Part shown: positions 55,820 to 64,000 of the stretch, one piece after another | Layout of the letters: each line of letters begins with the position of its first letter | Position numbering within the stretch: position 1 is the first letter of the stretch | The notes under the pieces: generated by a model | The model's database searches: none | The model's input: only the letters and a program-made list of their open reading frames with translations | Told to the model about the DNA's origin: nothing | Program-made: the position numbers and the translations under genes | NCBI GenBank assembly: GCA_965248915.1 | Contig: OZ252216.1 | Coordinates: 1,984,001 to 2,048,000 of the forward strand | Direction of reading: 5' to 3' | DNA length: 64,000 nucleotides | DNA from: CBDFLA01 sp965248915 | Lineage (GTDB): Bacteria; Pseudomonadota; Alphaproteobacteria; M2410

Positions 55820-56687
55820 ATTCAGCAACTCCCAAGGCATAAGAAATCAACTCAATTGTCTTCTCAGAATCGTCAGGGTCTGCAGGATACGCAAGTCCAT
55901 CCCTGGATCCCTGCCACGCCGCATACGCATCTTTGATAAGCCCGTGCCATTTGGAATTGAGGTGCAAAAGAGCCCACTCCGTTGCCGCTTTCTTTGAGGT
56001 TATTTCTCCTGTTTCCAATGTATGCAGAGACCGGCAAAGCAAAGTAACGAAGAACGTCTGAATACCAAGCGTTTGCATGGCTTCGACTGTCCCCCATTTT
56101 GCACTGATCAACTGGAGCGTCTCGAGAATCTGAAGAACCAAGTCGTTCGCCGAAACAAATTCAATCAGTGACTTGGGATCCGGACCGGCCAAGACAATGC
56201 CTTTTTCTCGCACCACCCAACGCACGACACGTGAATTGTCATGCTCTGAGCGCACCAATCGACTAGCCCCATTATCCAAATACCAAAACGGATACGCTCT
56301 AGGCGGACTATTCGTACTCGGATCGACCCAATCATCCGGCCTTCGGTAGTCACTTGGGTCTCGAGGCCTAACAGCCCACTGTTTCAGAATTTTTGCGGGA
56401 GCATAAGAGAGCTCCAAGTGTTGCCCCCACGGCTTAGGGAGTGTTTCAAACAGGTCTCGGTGTAGGCACTGAAAAGACGAGATCTCTTCTTGTACAAGAT
56501 CTCGGTGAATGACAATCAACACATCAACATCGCTAGACGATGTGTAGTCGCCTACAGCAAATGAACCATGGAGATAGGCTCCAACAAAATTCTGGCCAAG
56601 AAGGCGTCGAATGCTTGATACCAGCTCCCCCAGTACTTCATTGAGAACCGGGATCACAGTAGGCGCACTCATCGGTATCTCACTCAT
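55806..56687 (-). CDS. AadA-like aminoglycoside nucleotidyltransferase-type protein
   Basis: 293 residues. N-terminal nucleotidyltransferase domain with the metal site GSFAVGDYTSSSDVDVLIV; the C-terminal half is a DUF4111-type helical domain as in AadA/ANT(3'')-like enzymes. It would transfer AMP to a small molecule; whether an aminoglycoside is the substrate cannot be told. ATG 56687 lacks a clear ribosome site (MSAP at 56672 is an alternative). Bounded by sortase fragments R2 and R3 together with the next gene. Confidence 0.8.
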   Translation of the reverse strand: MSEIPMSAPTVIPVLNEVLGELVSSIRRLLGQNFVGAYLHGSFAVGDYTSSSDVDVLIVIHRDLVQEEISSFQCLHRDLFETLPKPWGQHLELSYAPAKILKQWAVRPRDPSDYRRPDDWVDPSTNSPPRAYPFWYLDNGASRLVRSEHDNSRVVRWVVREKGIVLAGPDPKSLIEFVSANDLVLQILETLQLISAKWGTVEAMQTLGIQTFFVTLLCRSLHTLETGEITSKKAATEWALLHLNSKWHGLIKDAYAAWQGSRDGLAYPADPDDSEKTIELISYALGVAESKIL

Positions 56688-56810
56688 CAAATCAACTCAT
56701 TCAGGGATCTTGTAAGGACCCTTTGCCTCTTAAGATCAAGTCTGACTTTGAATGTCTCCGCAAGTGACATCCACCTCAATCGACGCGAGATCCATTCAAT
56801 CGGATTTCGT

Positions 56811-58073
56811 TCATTTGTGAGCGCAAAGGTCGGCATGAATGACATCATCGGCGGGATCTGCACCGCCGAGCGTCTGCTCTCCATACCTAAGAGCAAGGCG
56901 GGAGAAACTCGAATCCGTTGCGATACGCGCCGACGTCATCACCCCACCCCCCACATGCATCGACCCCGCATTGGAGAGAACAACAACAATGAGATCGGCA
57001 TTCTCAAGCCAACCCATGTAGCCTGTGTATCCAAGAACGCTGCCACTATGACCAATCCAAACGCCGGTGGGTGTGGTGGCGCGGAAGAGGCCGTGCCCAA
57101 CCGAAAGCGGAATACCTGCGGACTCTATGGGTCGCCAATCGAACAAATATTGCTGACTTTCCAAACTCAAAAAATGGCCACCGCGCAAGGCCTGGGCAAA
57201 TTTCGCAAGATCGCGAGCCCTTGCCACCATCCCGCCAGCTGTCCACTCCGTGGACAGATTTGAAGGTGTGACATCGATCAATTCGGCTGAAACGCGGTCA
57301 AATGCGGCATTCACTCCAGCATCGCGTGCAAATGTGTCGGTGTTGTAGTGATAGCGTTGCGCAAGTTGTTCCTTGGGAACTGGCTCAAAACCTTCCAGAT
57401 AGATTGAGGAAAGCCCATGCGGCTTGCGAATGCGAGTTTCTATTTCTTCAACAATGTCGTTTCCGGTAACTTTCTCGATCATCAATCCAAGCAGTGTGTA
57501 ATTTGAATTGGAGTAGCTAAAATCTTGACCCGGCGTAAAGAGAGGTCGGTGGTCGCTCCCGGCGACAAAAGCAAGCGCCTCGGTCTTGCTCCATTTTTTT
57601 GCCGTTTCAAGCGCCGCGCCCCGGCCTTCTCTTATCCATCGCGGATCGTCTTCCCAACTCGGAATGCCGCTGGTGTGATTAAGAAGGTGTGAGATTTCTG
57701 CTTGACCTGAGTTCGCAACGGCTTCGACTTGCGAGCCAAGAATATCTGCTGGCGTATCTGTCAGAGCAAGCTTGCCCTCTTCGACAAGTTGAAGCGTCAC
57801 AACCGCGATGAAAGTTTTGGTAATGCTCCCAATTCCAAAGAGGTGATCAGGGGTGGCAGGCACCAAAAGCCGCAAATCGGCATGACCAGCTGCACCAGAC
57901 CATATGACGCTCTCGCTGGTTGCCAGGGCTGCAGAGACACCGGGGGGCCCTGCGTTGACAGCACTTTCGAGTGCGCAAACAAGGTCTGTCGACGTCACCA
58001 CGGCTGGTTTTTCCGCTGCACCCAAAAGGCACAGGGCAAACACTACACAACAGGGATTTCTCCAAGACTTCAT
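56811..58073 (-). CDS. class C beta-lactamase-like serine hydrolase
   Basis: 420 residues with a signal peptide (NPCCVVFALCLLGAAEK). Catalytic motifs of the serine beta-lactamase/DD-peptidase fold: Ser-x-x-Lys in GSITKTFIA, Tyr-x-Asn in YSNSNYTLLG and His-x-Gly in IGHSGSVLG. In this family many members are esterases or peptidases rather than beta-lactamases. GGAG lies 10 bases before ATG 58073. Same strand and group as the nucleotidyltransferase. Confidence 0.87.
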   Translation of the reverse strand: MKSWRNPCCVVFALCLLGAAEKPAVVTSTDLVCALESAVNAGPPGVSAALATSESVIWSGAAGHADLRLLVPATPDHLFGIGSITKTFIAVVTLQLVEEGKLALTDTPADILGSQVEAVANSGQAEISHLLNHTSGIPSWEDDPRWIREGRGAALETAKKWSKTEALAFVAGSDHRPLFTPGQDFSYSNSNYTLLGLMIEKVTGNDIVEEIETRIRKPHGLSSIYLEGFEPVPKEQLAQRYHYNTDTFARDAGVNAAFDRVSAELIDVTPSNLSTEWTAGGMVARARDLAKFAQALRGGHFLSLESQQYLFDWRPIESAGIPLSVGHGLFRATTPTGVWIGHSGSVLGYTGYMGWLENADLIVVVLSNAGSMHVGGGVMTSARIATDSSFSRLALRYGEQTLGGADPADDVIHADLCAHK

Positions 58074-58201
58074 TTTCTGGCAACTCCGGGTCGCAGAATA
58101 AACAGCCTGGAAATCTGTAGCAGAAAAATCATCGCAAATCGAATAGATGGCTTTCACGCTAGGGAGAAGTCACCTTTCCCCGCATTTGCCACACACGCCG
58201 A

Positions 58202-58288
58202 CCCTTCGGTGCTCTCGCCCCCGGCCCCTTGCGCTTTGTTGCAAGGGGCACGTGGACAAAAACCGAAGCGGCGATCAAACCGGCCTAG
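58202..58288 (+). pseudogene. sortase 3'-end fragment, copy R3
   Basis: Reads PFGALAPGPLRFVARGTWTK then TEAAIKPA and TAG. The right arm and left arm of the core are exact (58224-58232, 58241-58249) but the spacer is GCTTTGTT. The catalytic Cys is not present. It is the most complete 3' end and may be the original end of the sortase gene, displaced by later insertions. Confidence 0.75.
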
Positions 58289-58407
58289 TCAATCACCGCA
58301 ACAGCCAAAATACCGACGAGAATCCAAGTCGCAAGATTGAACGCCAACGCAATCGCAAAATCAGATTGCAACCATTTGCGTTCTTGATGTTGATGAAGGA
58401 AAACCAT
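58285..58407 (-). CDS. 40-residue single-helix membrane protein
   Basis: ATG 58407 with AGGAGG 5 bases upstream, one of the best ribosome sites here, decides the gene. It encodes a basic start (HQHQERKW) and one hydrophobic helix (FNLATWILVGILAVAV), ending ID. Its TAG overlaps the TAG of R3 (CTAG). A CtrA box lies 185 bases upstream. Function unknown. Confidence 0.65.
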   Translation of the reverse strand: MVFLHQHQERKWLQSDFAIALAFNLATWILVGILAVAVID

Positions 58408-58591
58408 GTCGCCCTCCTAACCCTCACGTCATTGCCAACAACTGCCAAAGCGGCAGGCTTATGAGTGACAGGTCAAGGCGCGCAATACGCCACCGAATTC
58501 AGATTTCTATTTGAACGACCCAACACCCTTTTTCTTGTTAAAGAGAATATACGTCAGGACACGAACTATTAAAAGAAGCTTGAGATTATGG

Positions 58592-58607
58592 TTAAACATT
58601 TGTTAAC
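58592..58607. promoter_or_regulatory. CtrA-type box
   Basis: TTAA-ACATTTG-TTAAC, a full match to the consensus TTAA-N7-TTAAC, and palindromic so it fits on both strands. It lies between the end of the GNAT gene and the small membrane gene at 58407, which it may control. Confidence 0.6.
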
Positions 58608-58633
58608 GAAATTGAAGAAAGTGAGTTGAAGCC

Positions 58634-59452
58634 TCAAGTTTCTTCAGCGCGCTGCCAAAACATTATGTTAAACGCGGTGCGCAAACCGAAGTTTTCCATA
58701 TTATGGGCGCTCTGTGTGGCTGTATCCGTGATGCACATCAGGGTTGTTGCCCCTTGCTCCTTTGCATCTGTCGCACGCGCAGAAAAGAAGGCGTTTTGGC
58801 ATCCCCGCCGCCGAAAATCCGGCAACGTAACTGCATCTGCGAAATAGCCCACACTCTCCACCAACTGCAACTGCGCGCACGCCGCCACGGCGCCATCAAT
58901 GTAAGCTGTGTAAAAGGTAAAGCCCGGCATCTCCCGAAAATGAGGAAAGGCCTCACGCCAAATATCAGCCATGCGCTCAGGAAAGTCCCACCCGGTCAAA
59001 TAGCAATTCAAAAAATCATCAAAATCATTATTGTTTGACGCACGGCGGATCTCGATATGTAAGGGTATCGGCGCAAGGTCGTCCTTCATCTCCGCGTACC
59101 AAAGCGCCTCGAATTGATTGGGACCAAATCCACGGTCGCGCAACGCCTCTACCAGTTCAGCATCGTGCAAGACGGGACACGTGTGAAACGTGGGCCGCAC
59201 TCCATGGGCTTTAAACTTCTCAATCAAGGGATCAAGATCGTCGACGCTCGCTTCTCCCGAGAGGATGGCGCGGTTGCGCAAGGCAGAGGTTGAAAGCGTC
59301 GGCGTCATGAGCAGCGTGCCCCAGGAGCCGGTCTCAACGACGACCTTGTCGCCGCCCTCTTGCACGTGCCCGAGCGCCCGCGCAGCAGCTGCAAAGTTCT
59401 CTGCATCAACGCGGGTCAAGAGATCTGCAAGTTCTTTTGTGACAACAGCCAT
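58634..59452 (-). CDS. GNAT-family acetyltransferase
   Basis: 272 residues. The acetyl-CoA motif is at VTLPDFRRRGCQNAFFSARA with following AKEQGATTLMC; the N-terminal half is diverged or duplicated GNAT. ATG 59452 (MAVVTKELADLL) avoids the overlap with uvrB that a longer start at 59536 would create. Substrate unknown. Confidence 0.8.
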   Translation of the reverse strand: MAVVTKELADLLTRVDAENFAAAARALGHVQEGGDKVVVETGSWGTLLMTPTLSTSALRNRAILSGEASVDDLDPLIEKFKAHGVRPTFHTCPVLHDAELVEALRDRGFGPNQFEALWYAEMKDDLAPIPLHIEIRRASNNNDFDDFLNCYLTGWDFPERMADIWREAFPHFREMPGFTFYTAYIDGAVAACAQLQLVESVGYFADAVTLPDFRRRGCQNAFFSARATDAKEQGATTLMCITDTATQSAHNMENFGLRTAFNIMFWQRAEET

Positions 59453-59517
59453 AGGCCAGCACTTTAAGGATAAGTGGACTGGTAATCCACTGCCCAAAGG
59501 AACTATAAATGTAAACC

Positions 59518-61755
59518 ATGGTCTCAGATCCGACATACCCAGAAGCAGAAGCGAAAACGCCCAAAGGAATGGAAGAAGCGCCCGGCGCCGCCTTCATTCC
59601 CCACCGACCCGTGCGCCCAGAAAAGAGCGAAGGCGGTAAACGATTTGAACTAGTGGCAGAGTTTGAACCCGCCGGCGATCAACCAAAAGCCATTGAGGAT
59701 CTGGTCGAGGGCGTCAATAACGGTGAGAGCGAACAAGTGCTGCTCGGTGTCACCGGCTCAGGCAAGACCTTCACCATGGCCAAGGTCATCGAAAGGGTGC
59801 AGCGACCTGCGCTGATCCTCGCACCCAACAAGACCCTTGCCGCCCAGCTTTTCGGTGAGTTCAAATCCTTCTTCCCGGCCAACTCGGTCGAATACTTCGT
59901 TTCCTACTACGACTACTATCAACCGGAAGCCTACGTACCCCGCACCGACACCTATATTGAGAAGGAATCGTCGATCAACGAACAGATCGACCGCATGCGC
60001 CACTCCGCCACCCGCGCCGTGCTCGAGCGTGACGACGTGATCATCGTCGCCAGCGTCTCCTGCATTTACGGCATTGGGTCGGTTGAGACCTATACGGCCA
60101 TGACGTTCACCATCAAAACCGGCAGCAAATACGACCGTAACGACTTGCTGCGCGACCTTGTGGCTTTGCAATACAAACGCAACGACGCCGCCTTTCAGCG
60201 CGGCACATTTAGAGCACGCGGCGATGTGGTCGAAATCTATCCCGCTCACTTGGAAGACCGCGCTTGGCGAGTGTCCCTCTTCGGCGATGAAGTCGAAGAG
60301 ATCACCGAGTTTGATCCCTTGACCGGTCAAAAGACCGATACGGTCGAGCAGGTCAAAGTTTATGCCAATAGTCACTACGTGACCCCGCGCCCAACTCTTC
60401 AACAAGCCTCAAAGTCGATCCGCTTGGAGTTACGCCAACGCCTCGACGATCTGGACAAGGCAGGAAAACTCTTAGAAGCCCAACGCCTTGAGCAACGCAC
60501 CAATTTCGACCTCGAGATGATTGAGGCCACCGGGTCATGCGCTGGCATTGAAAATTACTCACGCTACTTGACCGGCCGCAAACCCGGCGAGCCTCCGCCC
60601 ACCCTCTTTGAGTATATGCCTGATGATGCACTGCTCTTTTGTGATGAGAGCCATGTGTCGATCCCGCAAATCGGTGGCATGTTCAAAGGTGACTTCCGTC
60701 GCAAGTCGACCCTGTCGGAGTTTGGCTTTCGATTGCCCTCTTGCCTCGACAACCGCCCGCTCAAGTTTGAAGAGTGGAACGCAATGCGGCCGCAGTCTGT
60801 TGCGGTTTCCGCCACTCCTGGCAGTTGGGAACTTGACTGCACCGACGGTGTCTTTGTCGAGCAAGTCATTCGCCCGACCGGTCTCACCGACCCAGATGTC
60901 ATCATTCGCCCCGCCAAAGACCAGGTCGATGATCTGTTGGCGGAATGTAAAGAGGTCGCGGCGAAAGGCCAGCGCGTCCTTGTTACCACCCTCACCAAAC
61001 GCATGGCAGAAGACCTCACCGAATACATGCATGAGCAAGGGGTTCGTGTCCGCTACATGCACTCGGACATCGACACGCTTGAGCGCATTGAGATCATTCG
61101 CGACCTGCGGCTCGGCGCCTTCGATGTTCTCATCGGCATCAATCTCTTGCGCGAAGGGCTAGACATCCCAGAGTGTTCGCTGGTGGCGATCCTCGATGCT
61201 GACAAAGAAGGCTTCTTGCGCTCAGAGACATCCCTTGTCCAAACCATTGGGCGCGCGGCGCGCAATGTTGACGGGCGTGTCATTCTCTATGCCGACAACA
61301 TGACCGGCTCCATGGAGCGGGCGATTGCTGAGACCGACCGTCGTCGCGAAAAGCAAGAGGTCTACAATCTTGAGCACAACATCACGCCGCAATCAGTGCG
61401 CAAGCAAATCGCTGACATCATGGACAGCGTGTATGAACGCGATCATGTTCTTGTCGATACCGGCGAGAGTGACACAATGGAACTCGTTGGCCACAATCTT
61501 AAAGCGCATCTCGCCGACCTCGAAAAACGCATGCGCGAAGCCGCCGCCGATCTCGAGTTTGAAGAAGCCGCACGACTACGCGATGAGATCAAACGTTTGC
61601 AGGAAACCGAACTCGCCATTGCTGATGATCCCTTCGCTAGGCAGTCGGCGGTCGCGGCCGAAGGGTCCGGCGGCAATTCTGGCGGTCGATCCTCAGGCGA
61701 ACGCGGTGGCACCCGCGCCTACAAAGGCAAGTCCCGCCGCCGCAAAGGACCGTGA
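59518..61755 (+). CDS. uvrB: excinuclease ABC subunit B
   Basis: 745 residues; damage-verification helicase of nucleotide excision repair. Walker A GVTGSGKTFT, beta-hairpin YYDYYQPEAYVP, helicase motifs VLIGINLLREGLDIPE and QTIGRAARN, and the C-terminal UvrC-binding UVR motif. It has an extra basic/Gly-Ser tail (about 45 residues). Start ATG 59518. Confidence 0.97.
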   Translation: MVSDPTYPEAEAKTPKGMEEAPGAAFIPHRPVRPEKSEGGKRFELVAEFEPAGDQPKAIEDLVEGVNNGESEQVLLGVTGSGKTFTMAKVIERVQRPALILAPNKTLAAQLFGEFKSFFPANSVEYFVSYYDYYQPEAYVPRTDTYIEKESSINEQIDRMRHSATRAVLERDDVIIVASVSCIYGIGSVETYTAMTFTIKTGSKYDRNDLLRDLVALQYKRNDAAFQRGTFRARGDVVEIYPAHLEDRAWRVSLFGDEVEEITEFDPLTGQKTDTVEQVKVYANSHYVTPRPTLQQASKSIRLELRQRLDDLDKAGKLLEAQRLEQRTNFDLEMIEATGSCAGIENYSRYLTGRKPGEPPPTLFEYMPDDALLFCDESHVSIPQIGGMFKGDFRRKSTLSEFGFRLPSCLDNRPLKFEEWNAMRPQSVAVSATPGSWELDCTDGVFVEQVIRPTGLTDPDVIIRPAKDQVDDLLAECKEVAAKGQRVLVTTLTKRMAEDLTEYMHEQGVRVRYMHSDIDTLERIEIIRDLRLGAFDVLIGINLLREGLDIPECSLVAILDADKEGFLRSETSLVQTIGRAARNVDGRVILYADNMTGSMERAIAETDRRREKQEVYNLEHNITPQSVRKQIADIMDSVYERDHVLVDTGESDTMELVGHNLKAHLADLEKRMREAAADLEFEEAARLRDEIKRLQETELAIADDPFARQSAVAAEGSGGNSGGRSSGERGGTRAYKGKSRRRKGP

Positions 61756-61843
61756 AGCCCCAGTTTTCCTTGTTGTATTCACAAGCTTGGATACCGACAC
61801 GACACTAACTCGGAGATACGCAATCCGCGACCAAACACAAAAA

Positions 61844-62239
61844 TTAATCCGACACGAGGCCCTTTGATACGCAGGTCGCATAGACTTCAAGCTCGACCTC
61901 TCCACATTTTGACCCTGTGTTTTCATATCTGACCAGCCAGACATCGTGTACATTGTCAGTCGTGATGGCATACATCGCACGGCGTCTATTCTCGATGACC
62001 TTGAAACAACTGCCTTTGTCGTCAAAAGTATAGCCTCCGCTTATCGCCACTCTATTGAGGCTCACATTGCCGCAAGACGCAACAAGTTCACCGGTTCCGT
62101 CAGATGCTACTAATTCACTTCTATGTGATTCAGTCAATTCGTCTGTAAAAGGGTCTGAGCCCTCTGCGTTGGTTCCCAAATCAAACGCAATGACGAAAAC
62201 AACAAAAAGTCCAACAAGACAAGAAACTCCGGTTTTCAT
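61844..62239 (-). CDS. small secreted protein of unknown function
   Basis: 131 residues. ATG 62239 has GAGGGG 7 bases upstream and a signal peptide (SCLVGLFVVFVIAFDLGTNA). The mature part has four Cys, so two disulfides are possible. No family recognised. Confidence 0.7.
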   Translation of the reverse strand: MKTGVSCLVGLFVVFVIAFDLGTNAEGSDPFTDELTESHRSELVASDGTGELVASCGNVSLNRVAISGGYTFDDKGSCFKVIENRRRAMYAITTDNVHDVWLVRYENTGSKCGEVELEVYATCVSKGLVSD

Positions 62240-62468
62240 GATTTGCCCCTCTAGTGAAAATCTCAAATTCCAAAATTGGTATTCCAATGACTAGACCTAT
62301 CACGCCAATCGCAAGTTCGGTAGACAAAATTGTTCATCCTTACAAATACAATAATAGATGGTACGCCATTCGTTGTATTTCGCGTGAACCTGAAGTGACT
62401 ATTTGCACTCTGCACTCTTTCAATAGAGCACATCAATTGGTTGATTTACCCAAATCCCAGAGAGCTTC

Positions 62469-63239
62469 ATGACCATAGACCCCTTCAAAGTCTTTCTCGA
62501 TCTGCACTTGCGGCTGCCGCGCCAAGGTCCGGGCTCAAGAGCGAGCACCAAGGCCGCATTGGAACTCTTGCCCAACTTACCAGACACACCCGAAATTCTC
62601 GACATGGGCTGTGGCTCCGGTACTCAGACGCTTGACCTGCTTGATCTCACCAACGGTAACGTTACGGTCGTCGATATGTTCGATACCTTCCTGGACCTGC
62701 TCAGTGTTCGGGCGGACGCAGAGAAAATTCCTGAAGAACGCCTCACCTTGAAGTGCGCCAACATGGCGGAGTGTGATTTTGGAGAGAAGAAGTTCGACCT
62801 CATTTGGTCAGAAGGCGCCATCTATGCCATCGGCTTCGCGAACGGTTTGAAGAAATGGCAGTCGCACTTGAAACCAAACGCCTTCGTCGTGGTGTCAGAA
62901 CTCACCTGGTTCAAAGACGATCCCCCTGAAAAGCTGAAAGATCATTGGGCGAATGAATACCCAGACATGGAAACCGTCGACGGCAACAAAGCCCGTGCGG
63001 AAGCTCAAGGGTACGAGATCATCGGAACCATGAATCTTCCAGCTCAAGACTGGTGGGATAATTACTACGGACCCCAGCGGGAGCTCTTGCCCCAATTTCA
63101 AAAGGAATACGACCGTTCCGAGCACGAAGTGCACGCCATGTTGGCGGATGTTCTTGAGGAGACAAATCTCTTTGAAGAATTCAGTGATTTCTACGGCTAC
63201 ACGTTCTACGCTCTAACAAGACGCAGATCAAAAAGGTAG
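62469..63239 (+). CDS. class I SAM-dependent methyltransferase
   Basis: 256 residues. The SAM-binding loop is ILDMGCGSGTQTLDLLDL, with acidic VVDMFD at strand 2 and DLIWSEGAIYAIGF at strand 4. Substrate unknown. AGAG lies close upstream of ATG 62469. Confidence 0.88.
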   Translation: MTIDPFKVFLDLHLRLPRQGPGSRASTKAALELLPNLPDTPEILDMGCGSGTQTLDLLDLTNGNVTVVDMFDTFLDLLSVRADAEKIPEERLTLKCANMAECDFGEKKFDLIWSEGAIYAIGFANGLKKWQSHLKPNAFVVVSELTWFKDDPPEKLKDHWANEYPDMETVDGNKARAEAQGYEIIGTMNLPAQDWWDNYYGPQRELLPQFQKEYDRSEHEVHAMLADVLEETNLFEEFSDFYGYTFYALTRRRSKR

Positions 63240-63297
63240 ATAGAGAACAATCACTCAAGAACATTCTCAGCAGAAACACTTCGAGACAGGGGACACA

Positions 63298-63762
63298 ATG
63301 AAAACACGCTTTGGTTTTACAATCTCACTCTTCGTTTTTGCCAATCTCGTTGTTTCAAGCGCGTCACAAGCATCTGACAGTGATGACGCAAGTGAAACCA
63401 AAAACGCGATCCCTGGTGTCATTGAAAGAGCGCTTGTTCAATCACCACATGTGCCCTGTACAAATTCCCATCTTGCGGAAAAGGTGGCTTATTGCACCTC
63501 CGAACAACCATGCCGAATGGAATTCAATTTAGACATCGATGAGAACGGGGATGTCATGTGTGCAACATTGACCAGCACCCATCCCAGATTCGAGAAGATG
63601 TTGTTTCATAGACCTGCAATGCGCGTGATGTTCAGTGCTAAATTTTCACCGTCTGATGATGTGACCGTCGGTCAGAAATTTCATTTTGACATCACCCAAT
63701 CCAATGTGGCGCCAGCCTGTAAGCTAGTGCCGATGGAAAGACACGTGGTAAACTGCAAATAG
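63298..63762 (+). CDS. small secreted protein, TonB-C-like
   Basis: 154 residues with a signal peptide (TRFGFTISLFVFANLVVSSA). The segment CRMEFNLDIDENGDVMCATL followed by KFSP resembles the TonB C-terminal fold; five Cys. Function unknown. Confidence 0.65.
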   Translation: MKTRFGFTISLFVFANLVVSSASQASDSDDASETKNAIPGVIERALVQSPHVPCTNSHLAEKVAYCTSEQPCRMEFNLDIDENGDVMCATLTSTHPRFEKMLFHRPAMRVMFSAKFSPSDDVTVGQKFHFDITQSNVAPACKLVPMERHVVNCK

Positions 63763-63789
63763 TGGCTTGAACATTCATTGGATCAAAAG

Positions 63790-64000
63790 CTAGTTATTCG
63801 TCACAAGACAATCAAGCTTACCCTCCAAAAACCGACGGTCCGGGTCATAGGTCGTCAGCGCAATCGCTTCCCTATAGTTCTCCACCGCCAGTTCGTGGTT
63901 TCCAGCCCGCGCGTGAAGATCTGCAAGCGTGGCAAAGTACGGTTGATAGGACTTGAAGACCGAAGCGTCTTCAAGCGGGCGAAGGAGACGCAAGGCATTT
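63790..64000 (-). CDS. ECF sigma factor C-terminal end, 5' part outside the window
   Basis: The frame is open at the window edge, so the gene starts beyond 64000. The visible 70 residues (YQPYFATLADLHARAGNHEL, then AVENYREAIAL and DRRFLEGKL) fit the helical C-terminal tail (DUF6596 type) of a SigJ/YlaC-like ECF sigma factor. No sigma2 or sigma4 domain is visible, so the call rests on the tail. Confidence 0.7.
   Translation of the reverse strand, partial: NALRLLRPLEDASVFKSYQPYFATLADLHARAGNHELAVENYREAIALTTYDPDRRFLEGKLDCLVTNN

Noticed and set aside
59758..60405. 215-codon open frame on the minus strand inside uvrB
   Set aside because: Antisense to a conserved gene and without homology features.

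Overview
The window looks like a chromosomal segment of a marine-type alphaproteobacterium. Supporting evidence is the dnaG-rpoD pair with a long alphaproteobacterial-style RpoD, the carA-carB-greA block, a trxB-LysR pair, a class GN sortase next to its marine-proteobacterial target protein, and a perfect CtrA-type box (TTAA-N7-TTAAC). The order or genus cannot be fixed from the sequence alone; a Parvibaculales/Rhodobiaceae-like organism is a guess.

Layout. Bases 1-24,400 form an accessory region: the 3' part of a large unknown gene, an IS element that truncates an AraC-type regulator, a TonB-dependent receptor divergent from an amidase / broken SDR / D-serine dehydratase group, a six-gene minus-strand operon (gluconate-dehydrogenase-subunit-3-like, GMC oxidoreductase, two paralogous membrane proteins, saccharopine-dehydrogenase-like protein, malic enzyme) facing a TetR regulator across two palindromic operators, and then a two-gene module (GNAT-PIN-GNAT-PUA-like fusion plus ASCH protein). 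The region ends with a DUF2924 / large serine recombinase pair and a tRNA gene with anticodon CAT.

Bases 24,700-52,150 are mostly core genome: S9 peptidase, SIMPL protein, panD, rpoD, dnaG, a membrane-anchored unknown, a GatB/YqeY protein, carA, carB, greA, a 2-hydroxyacid dehydrogenase, an Lrp regulator, an ELM1-family protein, trxB, a LysR regulator, pyrE, msrP, an aspartate-type aminotransferase, and the sortase target plus sortase.

Bases 52,150-58,410 are a second accessory patch. Three decayed copies of the 3' end of the sortase gene, each with the same 9-8-9 palindromic core as the intact gene, separate small gene groups: a broken Sel1-repeat gene and an unknown gene; a HigB-HigA toxin-antitoxin pair; a nucleotidyltransferase and a class C beta-lactamase-like hydrolase. 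This looks like serial integration or duplication at the sortase 3' end. The window closes with a GNAT protein, uvrB, two small secreted unknowns, a methyltransferase and the C-terminal end of an ECF sigma factor running off the edge.

The most interesting items are the sortase-3'-end repeats, the GNAT-PIN-GNAT-PUA/ASCH module, the TetR-controlled GMC operon, a dispersed palindromic repeat near CACAATGTGTATTGTG, repeat-expanded RpoD, two genes with single in-frame stops (an SDR and a Sel1-repeat protein), a short upstream ORF overlapping carA, and a 40-residue membrane protein gene with a strong ribosome site and an upstream CtrA box.
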